DNA of 64,000 nucleotides from JACQFK01 sp964619955 (GTDB taxonomy: Bacteria; Planctomycetota; MHYJ01; JACPRB01), in assembly GCA_964619955.1 (NCBI GenBank), contig CAZUJF010000011.1, positions 1 to 64,000 of the forward strand. The letters run 5' to 3'. A program made the translations under genes and the position numbers. Positions 1 to 8,296 of this stretch are shown piece by piece (positions within the stretch are counted from its first letter, which is position 1; every line of letters starts with the position of its first letter). The notes under the pieces were generated by a model. It ran no database searches. It saw only the letters and a program-made list of their open reading frames with translations, and was not told the DNA's origin.

Positions 1-45
1 CACCGAGTTCGTGGTGCCCAGGTCGATCCCTACGATCTTGCCCAT
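1..45 (-). CDS. dnaK: Molecular chaperone DnaK (Hsp70), N-terminal fragment
   Basis: Only the first 15 codons lie in the window, and the gene continues off the left edge. They read MGKIVGIDLGTTNSV, the phosphate-1 loop that opens the ATPase domain of Hsp70 proteins, in which the DLGTT motif contacts the phosphates of ATP. The ATG at 45-43 is preceded by AGGAGG in mRNA sense at the usual spacing, which fixes the start. DnaK folds and refolds proteins with DnaJ and GrpE. No CIRCE-type inverted repeat is visible in the 186 bases upstream. HscA shares this motif, but DnaK is the likelier reading. Confidence 0.88.
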   Translation of the reverse strand, partial: MGKIVGIDLGTTNSV

Positions 46-231
46 ATCATCCTCCTGGAGTATCCGGTACTTTCAAGATCGCAAACCCCTTGCCACGCGT
101 TCTTGCGTAATGGCTCCGGAAGTGACTGGCGCCCAATCACCTGCAAGCGCCATTTCCGGGAGCCTCGCGACCGTGTCACAGTGACAGCCCCCCTGCCAAA
201 TTTTCCCTCCCGTAGGCTATGATTCCTCCTC
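46..231. promoter_or_regulatory. Divergent intergenic region between dnaK and the OB/YdjM gene cluster
   Basis: These 186 bases separate two divergent genes. On the minus strand GATACT at 58-63 is a possible -10 box for dnaK, with no convincing -35. On the plus strand TATGAT at 218-223 sits 8 bases before the next ATG, with TGCCAA at 194-199 as a weak -35 at 18-base spacing. No CIRCE element or sigma-32-like promoter was recognised. Confidence 0.45.
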
Positions 232-693
232 ATGAAGCGCCTGTTTTCGGACCGCTGTTGGATCCTCAAGACCGGCGGCGCCCTCCTCCTCTTCGCCCTC
301 TGCTGCCACCAGTCCCAGCGCCTCCTGGGCCGCCTCCATGCCGAACCCGAACTGGCCGCCACCCACCCGGACCGGGTCCTCGGCATGACCTGCCATCTCT
401 GGGCGAAGCGCGTGCTCCGCAGCGATGCGTCCGGCTTTGAACTGCCCAGCAAAGCCGGTCCGATCCGCATCGAGGGCGCCCGCGCCGAGACCGGCAGCAT
501 CGTCAGCGTCGTCGGCACCGTCACCGGCCCCCGCCTCGTCCGCGCCGAGCGCATCCATGTCAACGAGGGCTACGCCTGGAAACGCCCGCTCAACTACGGC
601 CTCTCCATCCTCACCGTGCTTGCCGTCCTGGCCTCCCTGCGGAAGCGCTTCCGCTGGCGGGCCCCCGACGGCGTCGTATCGGGAAGATATTGA
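232..693 (+). CDS. Small two-helix membrane protein with a possible OB-like middle domain (copy 1)
   Basis: 153 aa, not assigned to a named family. A hydrophobic helix at about residues 13-32 is followed by about 80 residues rich in short beta-strands (GFELPSK...GPIRIEG...GSIVSVVGTVTGP). A second helix spans about 118-136, before a basic tail. The layout resembles small membrane-anchored OB-fold proteins, but that is inference. It is first of four tightly packed genes: the next starts 3 bases after its stop. The gene at 1152-1613 has the same architecture, so the two look like diverged paralogues. The ATG follows a -10-like TATGAT by 8 bases, so the transcript may be leaderless. Confidence 0.7.
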   Translation: MKRLFSDRCWILKTGGALLLFALCCHQSQRLLGRLHAEPELAATHPDRVLGMTCHLWAKRVLRSDASGFELPSKAGPIRIEGARAETGSIVSVVGTVTGPRLVRAERIHVNEGYAWKRPLNYGLSILTVLAVLASLRKRFRWRAPDGVVSGRY

Positions 694-696
694 GCC

Positions 697-1155
697 ATGG
701 CCGACCTGCTCACCCACTACGCCTCCGCCCGGCTCGCCTCCGCCGGGCTGCGCTCGCGGGACTCCGCCGCGTTCGTCGTCCTGGGAACCTTCCTCCCCGA
801 CCTCGTCTCCAAAAGTCTCTACTGGGTGATGCAGGCCGACCCCGACTTCGACGACCCCGCCCACTCGATCGTCGGGCTCGCCCTGCTCTGCTACCTGGCC
901 TCCCTCTTCACGCCCGAACGCGGCCGGCCCGCCGCCTTCGGCGCCTTCTACGCCGGCGCGCTGCTCCACGTCTTCGTCGACCTCTTCAAGGACAACCTCG
1001 GCACCGGCTCCGCGCGCCCCCTGCTGCCCTTCTCGACCTGGAGCCTCGAGTTCGGCTGGATCGACCCTGAGAACGTCGTCCTGCTCCTCCCCTTCGCCCT
1101 CCTGGCCGTCGGGCTGGCGCACCTCATCGAACGGCGGCGGAGACCGTCCGCATGA
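697..1155 (+). CDS. YdjM-like membrane-associated metal-dependent hydrolase (copy 1)
   Basis: 152 aa with about four hydrophobic segments. The pattern matches the LexA-binding/YdjM family of membrane-bound putative metal hydrolases: an N-terminal HYASARLA, LPDL near residue 33, a PAHS motif, then LHVFVDLFKDNLGTG followed by PFS. The conserved His and Asp residues could bind metal. No substrate is established for the family. It shares all these motifs with the gene at 1615-2103. Its stop overlaps the ATG of the next gene (ATGA), indicating translational coupling within the cluster. Confidence 0.7.
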   Translation: MADLLTHYASARLASAGLRSRDSAAFVVLGTFLPDLVSKSLYWVMQADPDFDDPAHSIVGLALLCYLASLFTPERGRPAAFGAFYAGALLHVFVDLFKDNLGTGSARPLLPFSTWSLEFGWIDPENVVLLLPFALLAVGLAHLIERRRRPSA

Positions 1156-1613
1156 TCTTCAGCAACCGCGCCTGGGGATGGAAACTCGCGGCGGCCCTCG
1201 GCATCGTCGCCCTGCTCGGCGTCCACTCCGCCGTCGAGGGCTCCCGGGTGAAACCCTCCCTCGCCCGCTGCCTGGCCGAGCCCGCGCGCTGGGACGGCGC
1301 CCGGGTCTGGATCACGTCGGGCACCGTGGTGCAGACGGGCCCGGAGGCCTGGGTGTTCCGCACGGACGGGCACAGCGTCCGGGTCCCGGGGGCCGCGCCC
1401 GCCGAAGCCGGCGCCGGCGTCAGTCTCGCGGGCCGCTTCCGCGCGGACGGCCCCCGCATCGATCCGACGCGGACCCGGCTCCTGCCCCCGTCCTCCCTGA
1501 CCCGGCGCTGGATGGAACTGCTCTCGATCGCGGTCGCGCTCCTCGTCCTCTGCAACGCGGCCCGCGCCTTCAATCTCGACCCGAAGCGCCTGCAGGTGGA
1601 GCGGAGGGACTGA
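1152..1613 (+). CDS. Small two-helix membrane protein with a possible OB-like middle domain (copy 2)
   Basis: 153 aa, the same length and plan as the product of 232-693. It has a helix at about residues 11-28 and a strand-rich middle part (ARVWITSGTVVQTGPEAWVF, later SLAGRFRADGP). A second helix spans about 122-140, before a basic C-terminus. No enzymatic motif is visible. The 4-base ATGA overlap with the upstream YdjM-like gene, and the 1-base gap to the next one, make a single operon of alternating types. The function is unknown; a role at the membrane is inferred from topology only. Confidence 0.65.
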   Translation: MIFSNRAWGWKLAAALGIVALLGVHSAVEGSRVKPSLARCLAEPARWDGARVWITSGTVVQTGPEAWVFRTDGHSVRVPGAAPAEAGAGVSLAGRFRADGPRIDPTRTRLLPPSSLTRRWMELLSIAVALLVLCNAARAFNLDPKRLQVERRD

Positions 1614-1614
1614 G

Positions 1615-2103
1615 ATGGCCGACGCGCTCGTCCACTTCGCCACGGCGTATGCGGGCGTCCGGCCGCTGAAGGACGGCCGGGTCCGCGCCCTCGTCTACGT
1701 GGGCGTGCTTCTGCCGGACCTGCTCTACAAGACGCTGCTGTATGCCGGAGGCGCCCCGACCTGGCTCTGCGAGCCGACGCATTCGCCGCTGGGGCTCGTC
1801 CCCTGGTGCTACGCGCTCGCGCTGCTCTTCGAGGAGGCCTGGCGCCGGCGCGCGTTCGCCGCGCTGCTCGGCGGCTCCTGGCTGCACCTGCTGATGGACG
1901 TCTGGAAGGACTACCTCGGGACCGGCGTGCTCCCCTGGGCCTTCCCGTTCTCGATGGATCTCGTGGAGGGCGGGCTCTACACGATGGACGACGTGGTCCC
2001 CGCCCTGCTCGCCGCGGGCGCGCTGATCGCCCTCGCCGCGGGCCTGGAAGCCTATTTCAGGGGCAGCAGCTGCTTGAGGGGCAGGATGCCGCCCAGCAGA
2101 TAG
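1615..2103 (+). CDS. YdjM-like membrane-associated metal-dependent hydrolase (copy 2)
   Basis: 162 aa, a paralogue of the gene at 697-1155. It has an N-terminal LVHFATAYAG, LPDLLYK, EPTHSPLG, then LHLLMDVWKDYLGTG and PFS, so the HxxxDxxKDxLGTG core is kept in both copies. About four membrane segments are predicted. The last 52 bases overlap, tail to tail, the gene on the minus strand ending at 2052. The C-terminal residues past about 145 are therefore constrained by both reading frames and look non-conserved. Family assignment is moderate and the substrate unknown. Confidence 0.7.
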   Translation: MADALVHFATAYAGVRPLKDGRVRALVYVGVLLPDLLYKTLLYAGGAPTWLCEPTHSPLGLVPWCYALALLFEEAWRRRAFAALLGGSWLHLLMDVWKDYLGTGVLPWAFPFSMDLVEGGLYTMDDVVPALLAAGALIALAAGLEAYFRGSSCLRGRMPPSR

Positions 2104-2483
2104 ACGGCGGCCACCCCGACGATCCAGAGCACGTTGAACCAGATCAGCGCCTTCAGGATGCCGTCGAGCACCCCCTTGAACGCCAGCAGGCCCAGCCCCA
2201 GCACCATCGCCGCGATGCACGAGAGGCCGACCGGATTCCGCAGAAACCTGCCCAGCGAGACCAGGAGCTCCGAGGACACGGGCAGCGGCACGTTCATCTT
2301 CCCGAACAGCGCCTCGCACTCCTCCGCCGCGAGCGCCACCCCCAGCGTCGCCAGGAAGGCGGCCGCCTGCACGATGAAGTAGAACTTCCGCGGCGGACGG
2401 CCGATCGTGGCCGTCACCGACGTCGTCGTGACCGGGAACCCGGAAAAGTCCCGCGTCCCCGTCGAGTCCGGCTCGCGCCCCAT
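2052..2483 (-). CDS. Small integral membrane protein coupled to glutamate dehydrogenase
   Basis: 143 aa with three strong hydrophobic segments at about 36-54, 82-103 and 112-132. The stretch VPLPVSSELLVSLGRFLRN recalls the helical membrane domain of type II secretion/pilus F proteins, but the length is only a third of that family, so this is a weak hint. The start codon overlaps the stop of the glutamate dehydrogenase gene (TGATG at 2485-2481), so the two are translationally coupled. The 3' end overlaps the convergent YdjM-like gene by 52 bases. Function unknown. Confidence 0.6.
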   Translation of the reverse strand: MGREPDSTGTRDFSGFPVTTTSVTATIGRPPRKFYFIVQAAAFLATLGVALAAEECEALFGKMNVPLPVSSELLVSLGRFLRNPVGLSCIAAMVLGLGLLAFKGVLDGILKALIWFNVLWIVGVAAVYLLGGILPLKQLLPLK

Positions 2484-3736
2484 CAAATCCCCCGCAGGAG
2501 GACCGCCTCGTAGACCCGCTGGATCGCCACCATGAACGCGGCCGTCCGCATCGAGACGGCCCGCTTCTTCGCCATGGCGGACACCTCGAGCCAGGCCTTG
2601 TCCATGATCGACTCCAGCTTCTTCTGGACCTCGGACTCCTCCCAGTAGAACTGCTGGAGGTTCTGGGTCCATTCGAAGTAGGACACCGTCACGCCCCCCG
2701 CGTTCGCGAGGATGTCCGGCACCACCGGGATCTTCTTCTCCGCGAGCACGTGGTCCGCATGCGGGTTGATCGGGTTGTTCGCGCCCTCCACCACCAGGCG
2801 GGTGTCGATCTCGCCGACGTTGGCCTCCGTGATCACGCCGTTCAGCGCCGCGGGGATCAGGATGTCGCACTTCACGGAGAAGATGCGCTCCTTCGCGAAG
2901 ACGTCCGCCCCCGGGAACCCGCCGAGCCCGCGCTTCTCCTTCGCCCAGGCCAGCAGCGCCGGAATGTCGATGCCCTTCTCGTTGATCAGCGCGCCGTCCA
3001 CGTCCGCGATCGCGACGATCTTCGCCCCGCCGTCGTGCAGGTACTTCGCCGCCCAGGACCCCACGTTGCCGAAGCCCTGCAGCACCACCGACGCCCCCTG
3101 CAGCGGAATTCCGAAATCCCGGCAGGCCCGCTGGGTGATGTAGAAGACCCCCAGCCCCGTCGCGGACTCGCGGCCCTTCGAACCGCCCAGCGACACGGGT
3201 TTGCCCGTCACGATCGCCGGCGTGTAGCCGTGTTTCCGGCTGTACTCGTCCATCAGCCAGGTCATGCACTTCGCGTTCGTGCCCACGTCCGGCGCCGGAA
3301 TGTCCCGGTAGGGCCCCAGCGCCATGTCGATTTTGCGCGTGAACGTGCGCGTCAGCGTCTGCAGCTCCTTCTCGGACATCGTCCGGGGATCGCAGTTCAC
3401 CCCGCCCTTGGCGCCGCCGTACGGGATGTTGACGACCGCGTTCTTCCAGGTCATCAGCGACGCGAGGGCGCGGACCTCGTCCATGTCCACGCTCGGGTGG
3501 TAGCGGATGCCGCCCTTGTAGGGCCCGCGCGACCCGTTGTGCTGCACGCGGAAGCCGTAGAGTTCCTGGAGCGAGCCGTCGTCCCGGTGCAGCGTGATCT
3601 GCACCTTCAGCTCGCGGTAGCAGTTCCGCATGATCGCCTTGTGCTGCTCGGGAATGCCCGCGAGCTCGGCCGCGCGGTTGTACTGCCAGTTCACTTCTTC
3701 GTACGCGGTCATCTTGCGGCGGAAGGTGTCGCCCAT
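2483..3736 (-). CDS. gdhA: Glutamate dehydrogenase (NAD(P)-dependent)
   Basis: 417 aa, the usual length for hexameric Glu dehydrogenases. It interconverts glutamate with 2-oxoglutarate and ammonia in the cytoplasm. The catalytic loop NIPYGGAKGG places the active lysine at residue 110, and GPYKGG near 74 binds substrate. APDVGTN carries the catalytic aspartate. GFGNVG near residue 215 is the Rossmann glycine motif, and VVEGANNP follows. Coenzyme preference cannot be read reliably. The start overlaps the end of nadB by 28 bases. The ATG at 3736 was chosen because the family N-terminus begins just downstream and the upstream frame is unrelated. Confidence 0.93.
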   Translation of the reverse strand: MGDTFRRKMTAYEEVNWQYNRAAELAGIPEQHKAIMRNCYRELKVQITLHRDDGSLQELYGFRVQHNGSRGPYKGGIRYHPSVDMDEVRALASLMTWKNAVVNIPYGGAKGGVNCDPRTMSEKELQTLTRTFTRKIDMALGPYRDIPAPDVGTNAKCMTWLMDEYSRKHGYTPAIVTGKPVSLGGSKGRESATGLGVFYITQRACRDFGIPLQGASVVLQGFGNVGSWAAKYLHDGGAKIVAIADVDGALINEKGIDIPALLAWAKEKRGLGGFPGADVFAKERIFSVKCDILIPAALNGVITEANVGEIDTRLVVEGANNPINPHADHVLAEKKIPVVPDILANAGGVTVSYFEWTQNLQQFYWEESEVQKKLESIMDKAWLEVSAMAKKRAVSMRTAAFMVAIQRVYEAVLLRGI

Positions 3737-5340
3737 GCCGGCATCTCCAGACGGTGTTGGTGGTATCTTACCCCATCGCGGCGCATCACGAGGTGGCTGC
3801 GCCAGCGGCGGTCGTCGGTTTTCGGACAATCCTTGCGGTAATGCACCCCGCGGCTCTCCCGCCGCTTCAGCGCCGCCGCGGCCATCAGGCGCCCCAGCAC
3901 CAGCATGTTCTGGAGCTCCCAGCCGGGGGCGTCGCGGAAGACGGCGTCGAGCACGTAGCCCGACCAGAAATCGATCGAGTCGACGGCGTAGCGCAGGCCG
4001 TCCGCCTCGCGCTCGATCCCCACGTTGCGCCACATCACGGAACGCAGCGAGTTCTTGATGTCCTCCAGATCCAGCCCGGCCCCGCCGTTCCGGCGGCGCG
4101 GGACGCGCATCCCCAGCTCCGGCACGGGCGAGGAGGCCTCCTGGGCGGCCACGGCCCCCGACCGCTTGCCGAAGACCAGGCATTCGAGCAGGGAGTTCGA
4201 CGCGAGCCGGTTCGCCCCGTGGAAGCCCACCGCGGCGCATTCCCCGCACGCGAAGAGGTTCGGGATCGAGGTCCGCCCCCATTCGTCCGCCCGCACGCCG
4301 CCGATCATGTAGTGCGCGGCCGGCCGCACCGGGATCAGGTCCCTGCCCGCGTCCAGCCCGTACTGCCGGCACAGGCGCATGAGCCCCGGGAACTTCCGGG
4401 GCAGCTCCTTGATGCGCCGCGCATCCAGGTACACCTGCGTGTCGTTCGTCGCGAGCATGTGGCTCAGGATCGAGCGGGAGACGATGTCGCGCGGGGCCAG
4501 CTCGGCCATCGCGTGATAGTCCTGCATGAACGCGCGCCCCCGCCGGTCCCGGAGTTTCGCCCCGGCGCCGCGAAGGGCCTCGCTGATCAGCGCCCGCGAT
4601 GCGCCCGCGAGGTACAGCGTCGTGGGATGGAACTGCATGAACTCCATGTCCATGAGCTCGGCGCCCGCGCGCCAGGCCATCGCCACGCCGTCCCCGCAGG
4701 CGACGTCCGGATTCGTGGTCTCGCGGTAGATCTGCCCCAGCCCGCCGGTCGCCAGGATGGTCCGCCGCGCGCGGATCCAGAGCAGCCCGCGCCGGGGATG
4801 CGCGACCACCGCGCCCCAGCAGGCCCCGCGGGCCGTCACGAGATCGAGCGCGAAACAATCCTCCACGATGCGGGAGCGGACGTGCTTGAGCAGCTCGCGC
4901 TCCAGCATCGCCCCCGTCTCGTCGCCCCGGTGCAGCACCCGCGCGACGGAATGGCCCCCTTCGAGGCCGAAGGAGAGGCGCCGGCCGTCGCGGTCGAAGG
5001 GGGCGCCCCACTCGATCAGTTCCCGGACGCGCTCCGCGCCCTCCCGCACCACGATCTCCACCATGGCGGGGTCGCTGAGGCCGCAGCCGACCTTCAACGT
5101 GTCCATGATGTGCGACTCGGGCGTGTCGCGCTCGTTGATCACCGCCGCGATGCCGCCCTGCGCGTAGAACGAGTTGCACTCCGTGCGCGAACGCTTGGTC
5201 ACCACCAGCACGCGCCGCTTGTGGCGCGCCGCCTCGATGGCCGCCCTCAGCGCCGCGGAGCCGCTGCCGACGATCAGCACGTCCGTGTCCGTCACGGGCA
5301 GCTTCGCGAGGTCGAACGGGACGAGCGCGCGCGGCGTCAT
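3709..5340 (-). CDS. nadB: L-aspartate oxidase
   Basis: 543 aa flavoprotein of the succinate dehydrogenase/fumarate reductase fold. NadB oxidises L-aspartate to iminoaspartate, the first step of quinolinate and NAD synthesis. Visible features are the FAD-binding VGSGSAA near residue 24, the NadB-type block GGHSVARVLHRGDETG and the substrate loop EFMQFHPTTLY. ALISEALRGAGAKL and APRDIVSRSI follow, and the helical C-terminus is present. nadA and nadC are not nearby. The ATG overlaps the stop of the upstream FHA/HD-GYP gene by 4 bases. Coupling to glutamate dehydrogenase suggests an amino-acid and NAD redox operon (inference). Confidence 0.92.
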   Translation of the reverse strand: MTPRALVPFDLAKLPVTDTDVLIVGSGSAALRAAIEAARHKRRVLVVTKRSRTECNSFYAQGGIAAVINERDTPESHIMDTLKVGCGLSDPAMVEIVVREGAERVRELIEWGAPFDRDGRRLSFGLEGGHSVARVLHRGDETGAMLERELLKHVRSRIVEDCFALDLVTARGACWGAVVAHPRRGLLWIRARRTILATGGLGQIYRETTNPDVACGDGVAMAWRAGAELMDMEFMQFHPTTLYLAGASRALISEALRGAGAKLRDRRGRAFMQDYHAMAELAPRDIVSRSILSHMLATNDTQVYLDARRIKELPRKFPGLMRLCRQYGLDAGRDLIPVRPAAHYMIGGVRADEWGRTSIPNLFACGECAAVGFHGANRLASNSLLECLVFGKRSGAVAAQEASSPVPELGMRVPRRRNGGAGLDLEDIKNSLRSVMWRNVGIEREADGLRYAVDSIDFWSGYVLDAVFRDAPGWELQNMLVLGRLMAAAALKRRESRGVHYRKDCPKTDDRRWRSHLVMRRDGVRYHQHRLEMPAWATPSAAR

Positions 5341-6785
5341 GAATGCAGCGCCGGCTGGTTTCCGAAAAGCGTGCCGTTCCGGTGGCAGAGCACCAGGGCC
5401 TGGACGACGTCGTCGTCGAACTCCTTCCCGGCGCGGGGCGCGAGCTCCTTGAGGACCTCCTTGGGATCCCGGCCGCCCGAACAGGCGTCTTCGAAGGCGT
5501 TCGCCACGATGAGGATGCGGGCGAGCACCGGGGTCTCGGCGTTCTTGACCTTGTAGGGGAAGCCGCTCCCGTCCGCCCGTTCGTGGTGGTAGCGCACGCC
5601 GGGCAGTATAAGCTCGAAGCCCTCGATGCCGCTCAGGATACGTTCCCCCTCCTGGACGTGGCGGGAGCGCCTTTCCTCGGGCGCGAGGCCGCAAAGCCCG
5701 GCGTGGCCGACGTCGTGCACGAGGGCCGCCAGCCGGACCCTCTGGACCTCCTCGGGATCGAGCCCCATCTGCGACGCGACGGCGGTGGCCGCCTGCGCCA
5801 CGCGCCGCGCGTGACCGGCCCCGCGCGGGTCCCCCGTCTCCATCGCCGAGACGAGCGCCTCGACCGTCGCCGTCAGCGACTTGCGCACCCGCTCGACCGC
5901 CGCGAACGCCGCGGCCGCCACCGAGAGCTGCAGCGCCGTGGACGTCGCCAGCTCGAGGTCCTCGGTGCCCAGGGCGTGATCCACCTTGCTCGAATGGAAG
6001 TACAGCACGCCTTCCAGGCGGTCCCCGACCCGCAGCGGCACGCAGATCACCGATTTGATCTTCTTGAGGACGATGCTCTCGGAGAGCGCGAAGCGGCCGT
6101 CGAGCGCGGCGTCGCTCGTCAGCAGCGGCAGCCCGCTCTGCACCACCCGGTTGATGATGCTGCGGCTCACCTTGCGGTCCGGGCCGGCGTCCTCCGTTTC
6201 CACCACGACGCGCGCCACGGGCTTCCCCGTCACGGGGTCGAATCCGAACAGGAACCCCTGCCCGGCTCCCACGGCGCCGCAGAGGACGTCCAGCACGCCT
6301 TCATACAGGCGGGGCAGGGATTTCTCCTCGCGCAGGATCTTCCCGATCTGGCTGATCAGGGTCAGGTTGCGGGACTGGACCTCCTTGCCCAGCGGCCGCG
6401 TGGGCTGGCTGCCCACCTTCAGTTCGACGGTGGAGGTCTCTATCTTCGCGCCCTCCTCCCCCTCGAATTCCACGCCCTGTCCGGGCGGACGGTCCGGGGC
6501 GCCCTCCTCGAAATGCAGCAGCGTCGTCCCGATCAGCAGCTCGTCGCCCACCTTGAGGCACTCCTCGACCACCTTCACGTCGTTGACGTAGGTGCCGTTG
6601 GTCGAGTTGAGGTCCCGGACGAAACACATCTCCCCGAGCCTGAAGATCTCCGCATGCGCGCGCGAGACCCCCTGGTCGAGGATCTGGATGATCTGGCTTT
6701 CCTCGCGCCCGACGGTGATCGGGGCGTCCTTGATCTCGAAGGCCTTCCCTTTATGGGGACCGGTCTTGACGCGGATGATGGCCAT
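5337..6785 (-). CDS. FHA-GAF-HD-GYP signalling protein
   Basis: 482 aa with three domains. An FHA phosphopeptide-binding domain covers residues 1-95 (GRE at 26, SRAH at 41, NGTYVN at 64). A GAF sensor domain follows at about 140-290. The C-terminal HD-type phosphohydrolase has ALVHDVGHAG and then HHERADGSGFP. The last motif is the HD-GYP signature with Y replaced by F, so cyclic di-nucleotide phosphodiesterase activity is plausible but unproven. The FHA part implies input from a Ser/Thr kinase. The start at 6785 is preferred over 6845 because the FHA fold begins at MAIIRV. It is the first gene of the nadB-gdh operon. Confidence 0.85.
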   Translation of the reverse strand: MAIIRVKTGPHKGKAFEIKDAPITVGREESQIIQILDQGVSRAHAEIFRLGEMCFVRDLNSTNGTYVNDVKVVEECLKVGDELLIGTTLLHFEEGAPDRPPGQGVEFEGEEGAKIETSTVELKVGSQPTRPLGKEVQSRNLTLISQIGKILREEKSLPRLYEGVLDVLCGAVGAGQGFLFGFDPVTGKPVARVVVETEDAGPDRKVSRSIINRVVQSGLPLLTSDAALDGRFALSESIVLKKIKSVICVPLRVGDRLEGVLYFHSSKVDHALGTEDLELATSTALQLSVAAAAFAAVERVRKSLTATVEALVSAMETGDPRGAGHARRVAQAATAVASQMGLDPEEVQRVRLAALVHDVGHAGLCGLAPEERRSRHVQEGERILSGIEGFELILPGVRYHHERADGSGFPYKVKNAETPVLARILIVANAFEDACSGGRDPKEVLKELAPRAGKEFDDDVVQALVLCHRNGTLFGNQPALHS

Positions 6786-6799
6786 AAGGAGAGGCCGCC

Positions 6800-6829
6800 A
6801 TGATAGTCCCCGAAGCGGGGGTGGCGCAA
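6800..6829 (-). promoter_or_regulatory. Sigma-70-type promoter of the FHA/HD-GYP-nadB-gdh operon
   Basis: In mRNA sense, TTGCGC (6829-6824) and TATCAT (6805-6800) are separated by 18 bases. The -10 box ends 14 bases before the ATG at 6785, predicting a leader of only about 7 bases. No Shine-Dalgarno sequence is visible. Confidence 0.55.
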
Positions 6830-6874
6830 CACGATATCCGCGCATCCCCCAGCCGGGCCGCGTGTTGTATCCCC

Positions 6875-8296
6875 ATGCGGATCTTCGGCACGGCTCTCCT
6901 CCTGCTCCTCGGCGCCGCCCCCGCCGCCGAGCGCCCTAACATCGTCCTGATCCTGGCGGACGATCTGGGCTCCGGGGATCCCGGCTGCTACAACCCGGAG
7001 TCCCGGACCCTGACCCCGTCCATCGACCGCCTCGCCGCCGCGGGCACGCGGTTCACGGACCTGCATTCGCCGTCGTCCGTCTGCACCCCGACCCGCTACG
7101 CGCTGCTGACGGGCCGCTATGCCTGGCGCGGCGCGCTCAAGAAGGGCGTGCTCGGCGGCTACTCCCCCGCCCTGCTCGAAGCGGGACGCCCCACGATCGC
7201 GTCGTTCCTGAAGGAGCGCGGCTACGCCACGGCCGCCGTGGGCAAATGGCACCTCGGACTCGGAGCGAAGAGCAGGACCGACTACGACGCCCCGCTCGTC
7301 CCCGGACCGCTCGAGGCGGGCTTCGACCGCTTCGAGGGCATCCCCGCCTCGCTCGACATGGAGCCCTACGTCTGGGTGAAGGACCGCGCCGCCGAGCAGC
7401 CGCCCACGGAGTCGACGCCGGGATCCAAACACCAGCGGGAGGGCGGGCAGGGATTCTGGCGCGCGGGGCCGCAGGCGCCGGGATTCCGGCACGACGAAGT
7501 CCTGCCCCGCATCGAACGCAGCGCCCTCGCGTGGATCGACGAACGCGCCCAAGATCGCGGCAAGCCGTTTTTCCTCTACCTGCCGCTGACGTCCCCCCAC
7601 ACACCCTGGCTCCCCACGGGGGACCACGTCGGGATCTCCAAAGCCGGCGCCTACGGGGATTTCGTGCGGCAGACCGACACGGTGGTCGGACGCGTCCTCG
7701 ACGCCCTGGAACGCCACGGCCTCTCCAAAGACACCCTCGTCGTAATGACCAGCGACAACGGGTCGCACTGGCCTCGGGAGGACGTCGTCCGCTGGAGCCA
7801 CAAATCCAACCTCGACTGGCGCGGACAGAAGTCCGACGTCCACGAAGCCGGTCACCGCGTGCCGTTCATCGTCCGCTGGCCGGGCCGCATCCCCGGGGGC
7901 AAGGTCTGCGCCGAACCCGGCATCCTCGTCGACCTCTTCGCGACCTTCGCGGAGCTGCTGGGGGAAAAGCTGCCGGACGGCGCGGCGGAGGACAGCTTCA
8001 GCCTCTGGCCCGCCTGGAAGGATCCCTCGCGGGCGCCGGGACTGCGCCCGCATCTGATCCACCACTCGGGAAGCGGGATGTTCGCGCTGCGGGAGGGCCC
8101 TTGGAAGCTCATCGAAGGCAAGGGCAGCGGCGGCTTCACCCGGATCAAGCCCGCCGCGGACGATCCGCCGGGGCAGCTCTATCACCTGGGCGAGGACCCC
8201 GGCGAAACCCGGAACCAGTACCGCGAGAAGCCGGAGATCGTCGAGCGCCTGACGAAGCTGCTGGAGGCGGCGCGCTCGAAGGGTCAGACGCGCTGA
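6875..8296 (+). CDS. Sulfatase, exported arylsulfatase family
   Basis: 473 aa. A signal peptide (MRIFGTALLLLLGAAPAA) predicts export. The alkaline-phosphatase-like fold starts with NIVLILADD, whose aspartates bind calcium. The sulfatase signature CTPTR has its cysteine at residue 70, the residue that must become formylglycine, and LTGR follows. GKWHLG and SDNGSHW complete the active site. It should hydrolyse sulfate esters, probably of polysaccharides, with the substrate unknown. The start at 6875 is chosen for the signal peptide. The 3' end overlaps lolD tail to tail by 13 bases. The only FGE-like protein in the window lacks catalytic cysteines, so the activating enzyme must be elsewhere. 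Confidence 0.92.
   Translation: MRIFGTALLLLLGAAPAAERPNIVLILADDLGSGDPGCYNPESRTLTPSIDRLAAAGTRFTDLHSPSSVCTPTRYALLTGRYAWRGALKKGVLGGYSPALLEAGRPTIASFLKERGYATAAVGKWHLGLGAKSRTDYDAPLVPGPLEAGFDRFEGIPASLDMEPYVWVKDRAAEQPPTESTPGSKHQREGGQGFWRAGPQAPGFRHDEVLPRIERSALAWIDERAQDRGKPFFLYLPLTSPHTPWLPTGDHVGISKAGAYGDFVRQTDTVVGRVLDALERHGLSKDTLVVMTSDNGSHWPREDVVRWSHKSNLDWRGQKSDVHEAGHRVPFIVRWPGRIPGGKVCAEPGILVDLFATFAELLGEKLPDGAAEDSFSLWPAWKDPSRAPGLRPHLIHHSGSGMFALREGPWKLIEGKGSGGFTRIKPAADDPPGQLYHLGEDPGETRNQYREKPEIVERLTKLLEAARSKGQTR

Noticed and set aside
30..563. Minus-strand open frame between dnaK and the first plus-strand gene
   Set aside because: It overlaps both the dnaK ribosome site and the OB-like gene and shows only Arg-rich random sequence.
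6786..6845. Longer start for the FHA/HD-GYP protein at 6845
   Set aside because: The extra 20 residues are Arg/Pro-rich and the promoter -10 box at 6800-6805 lies inside them.
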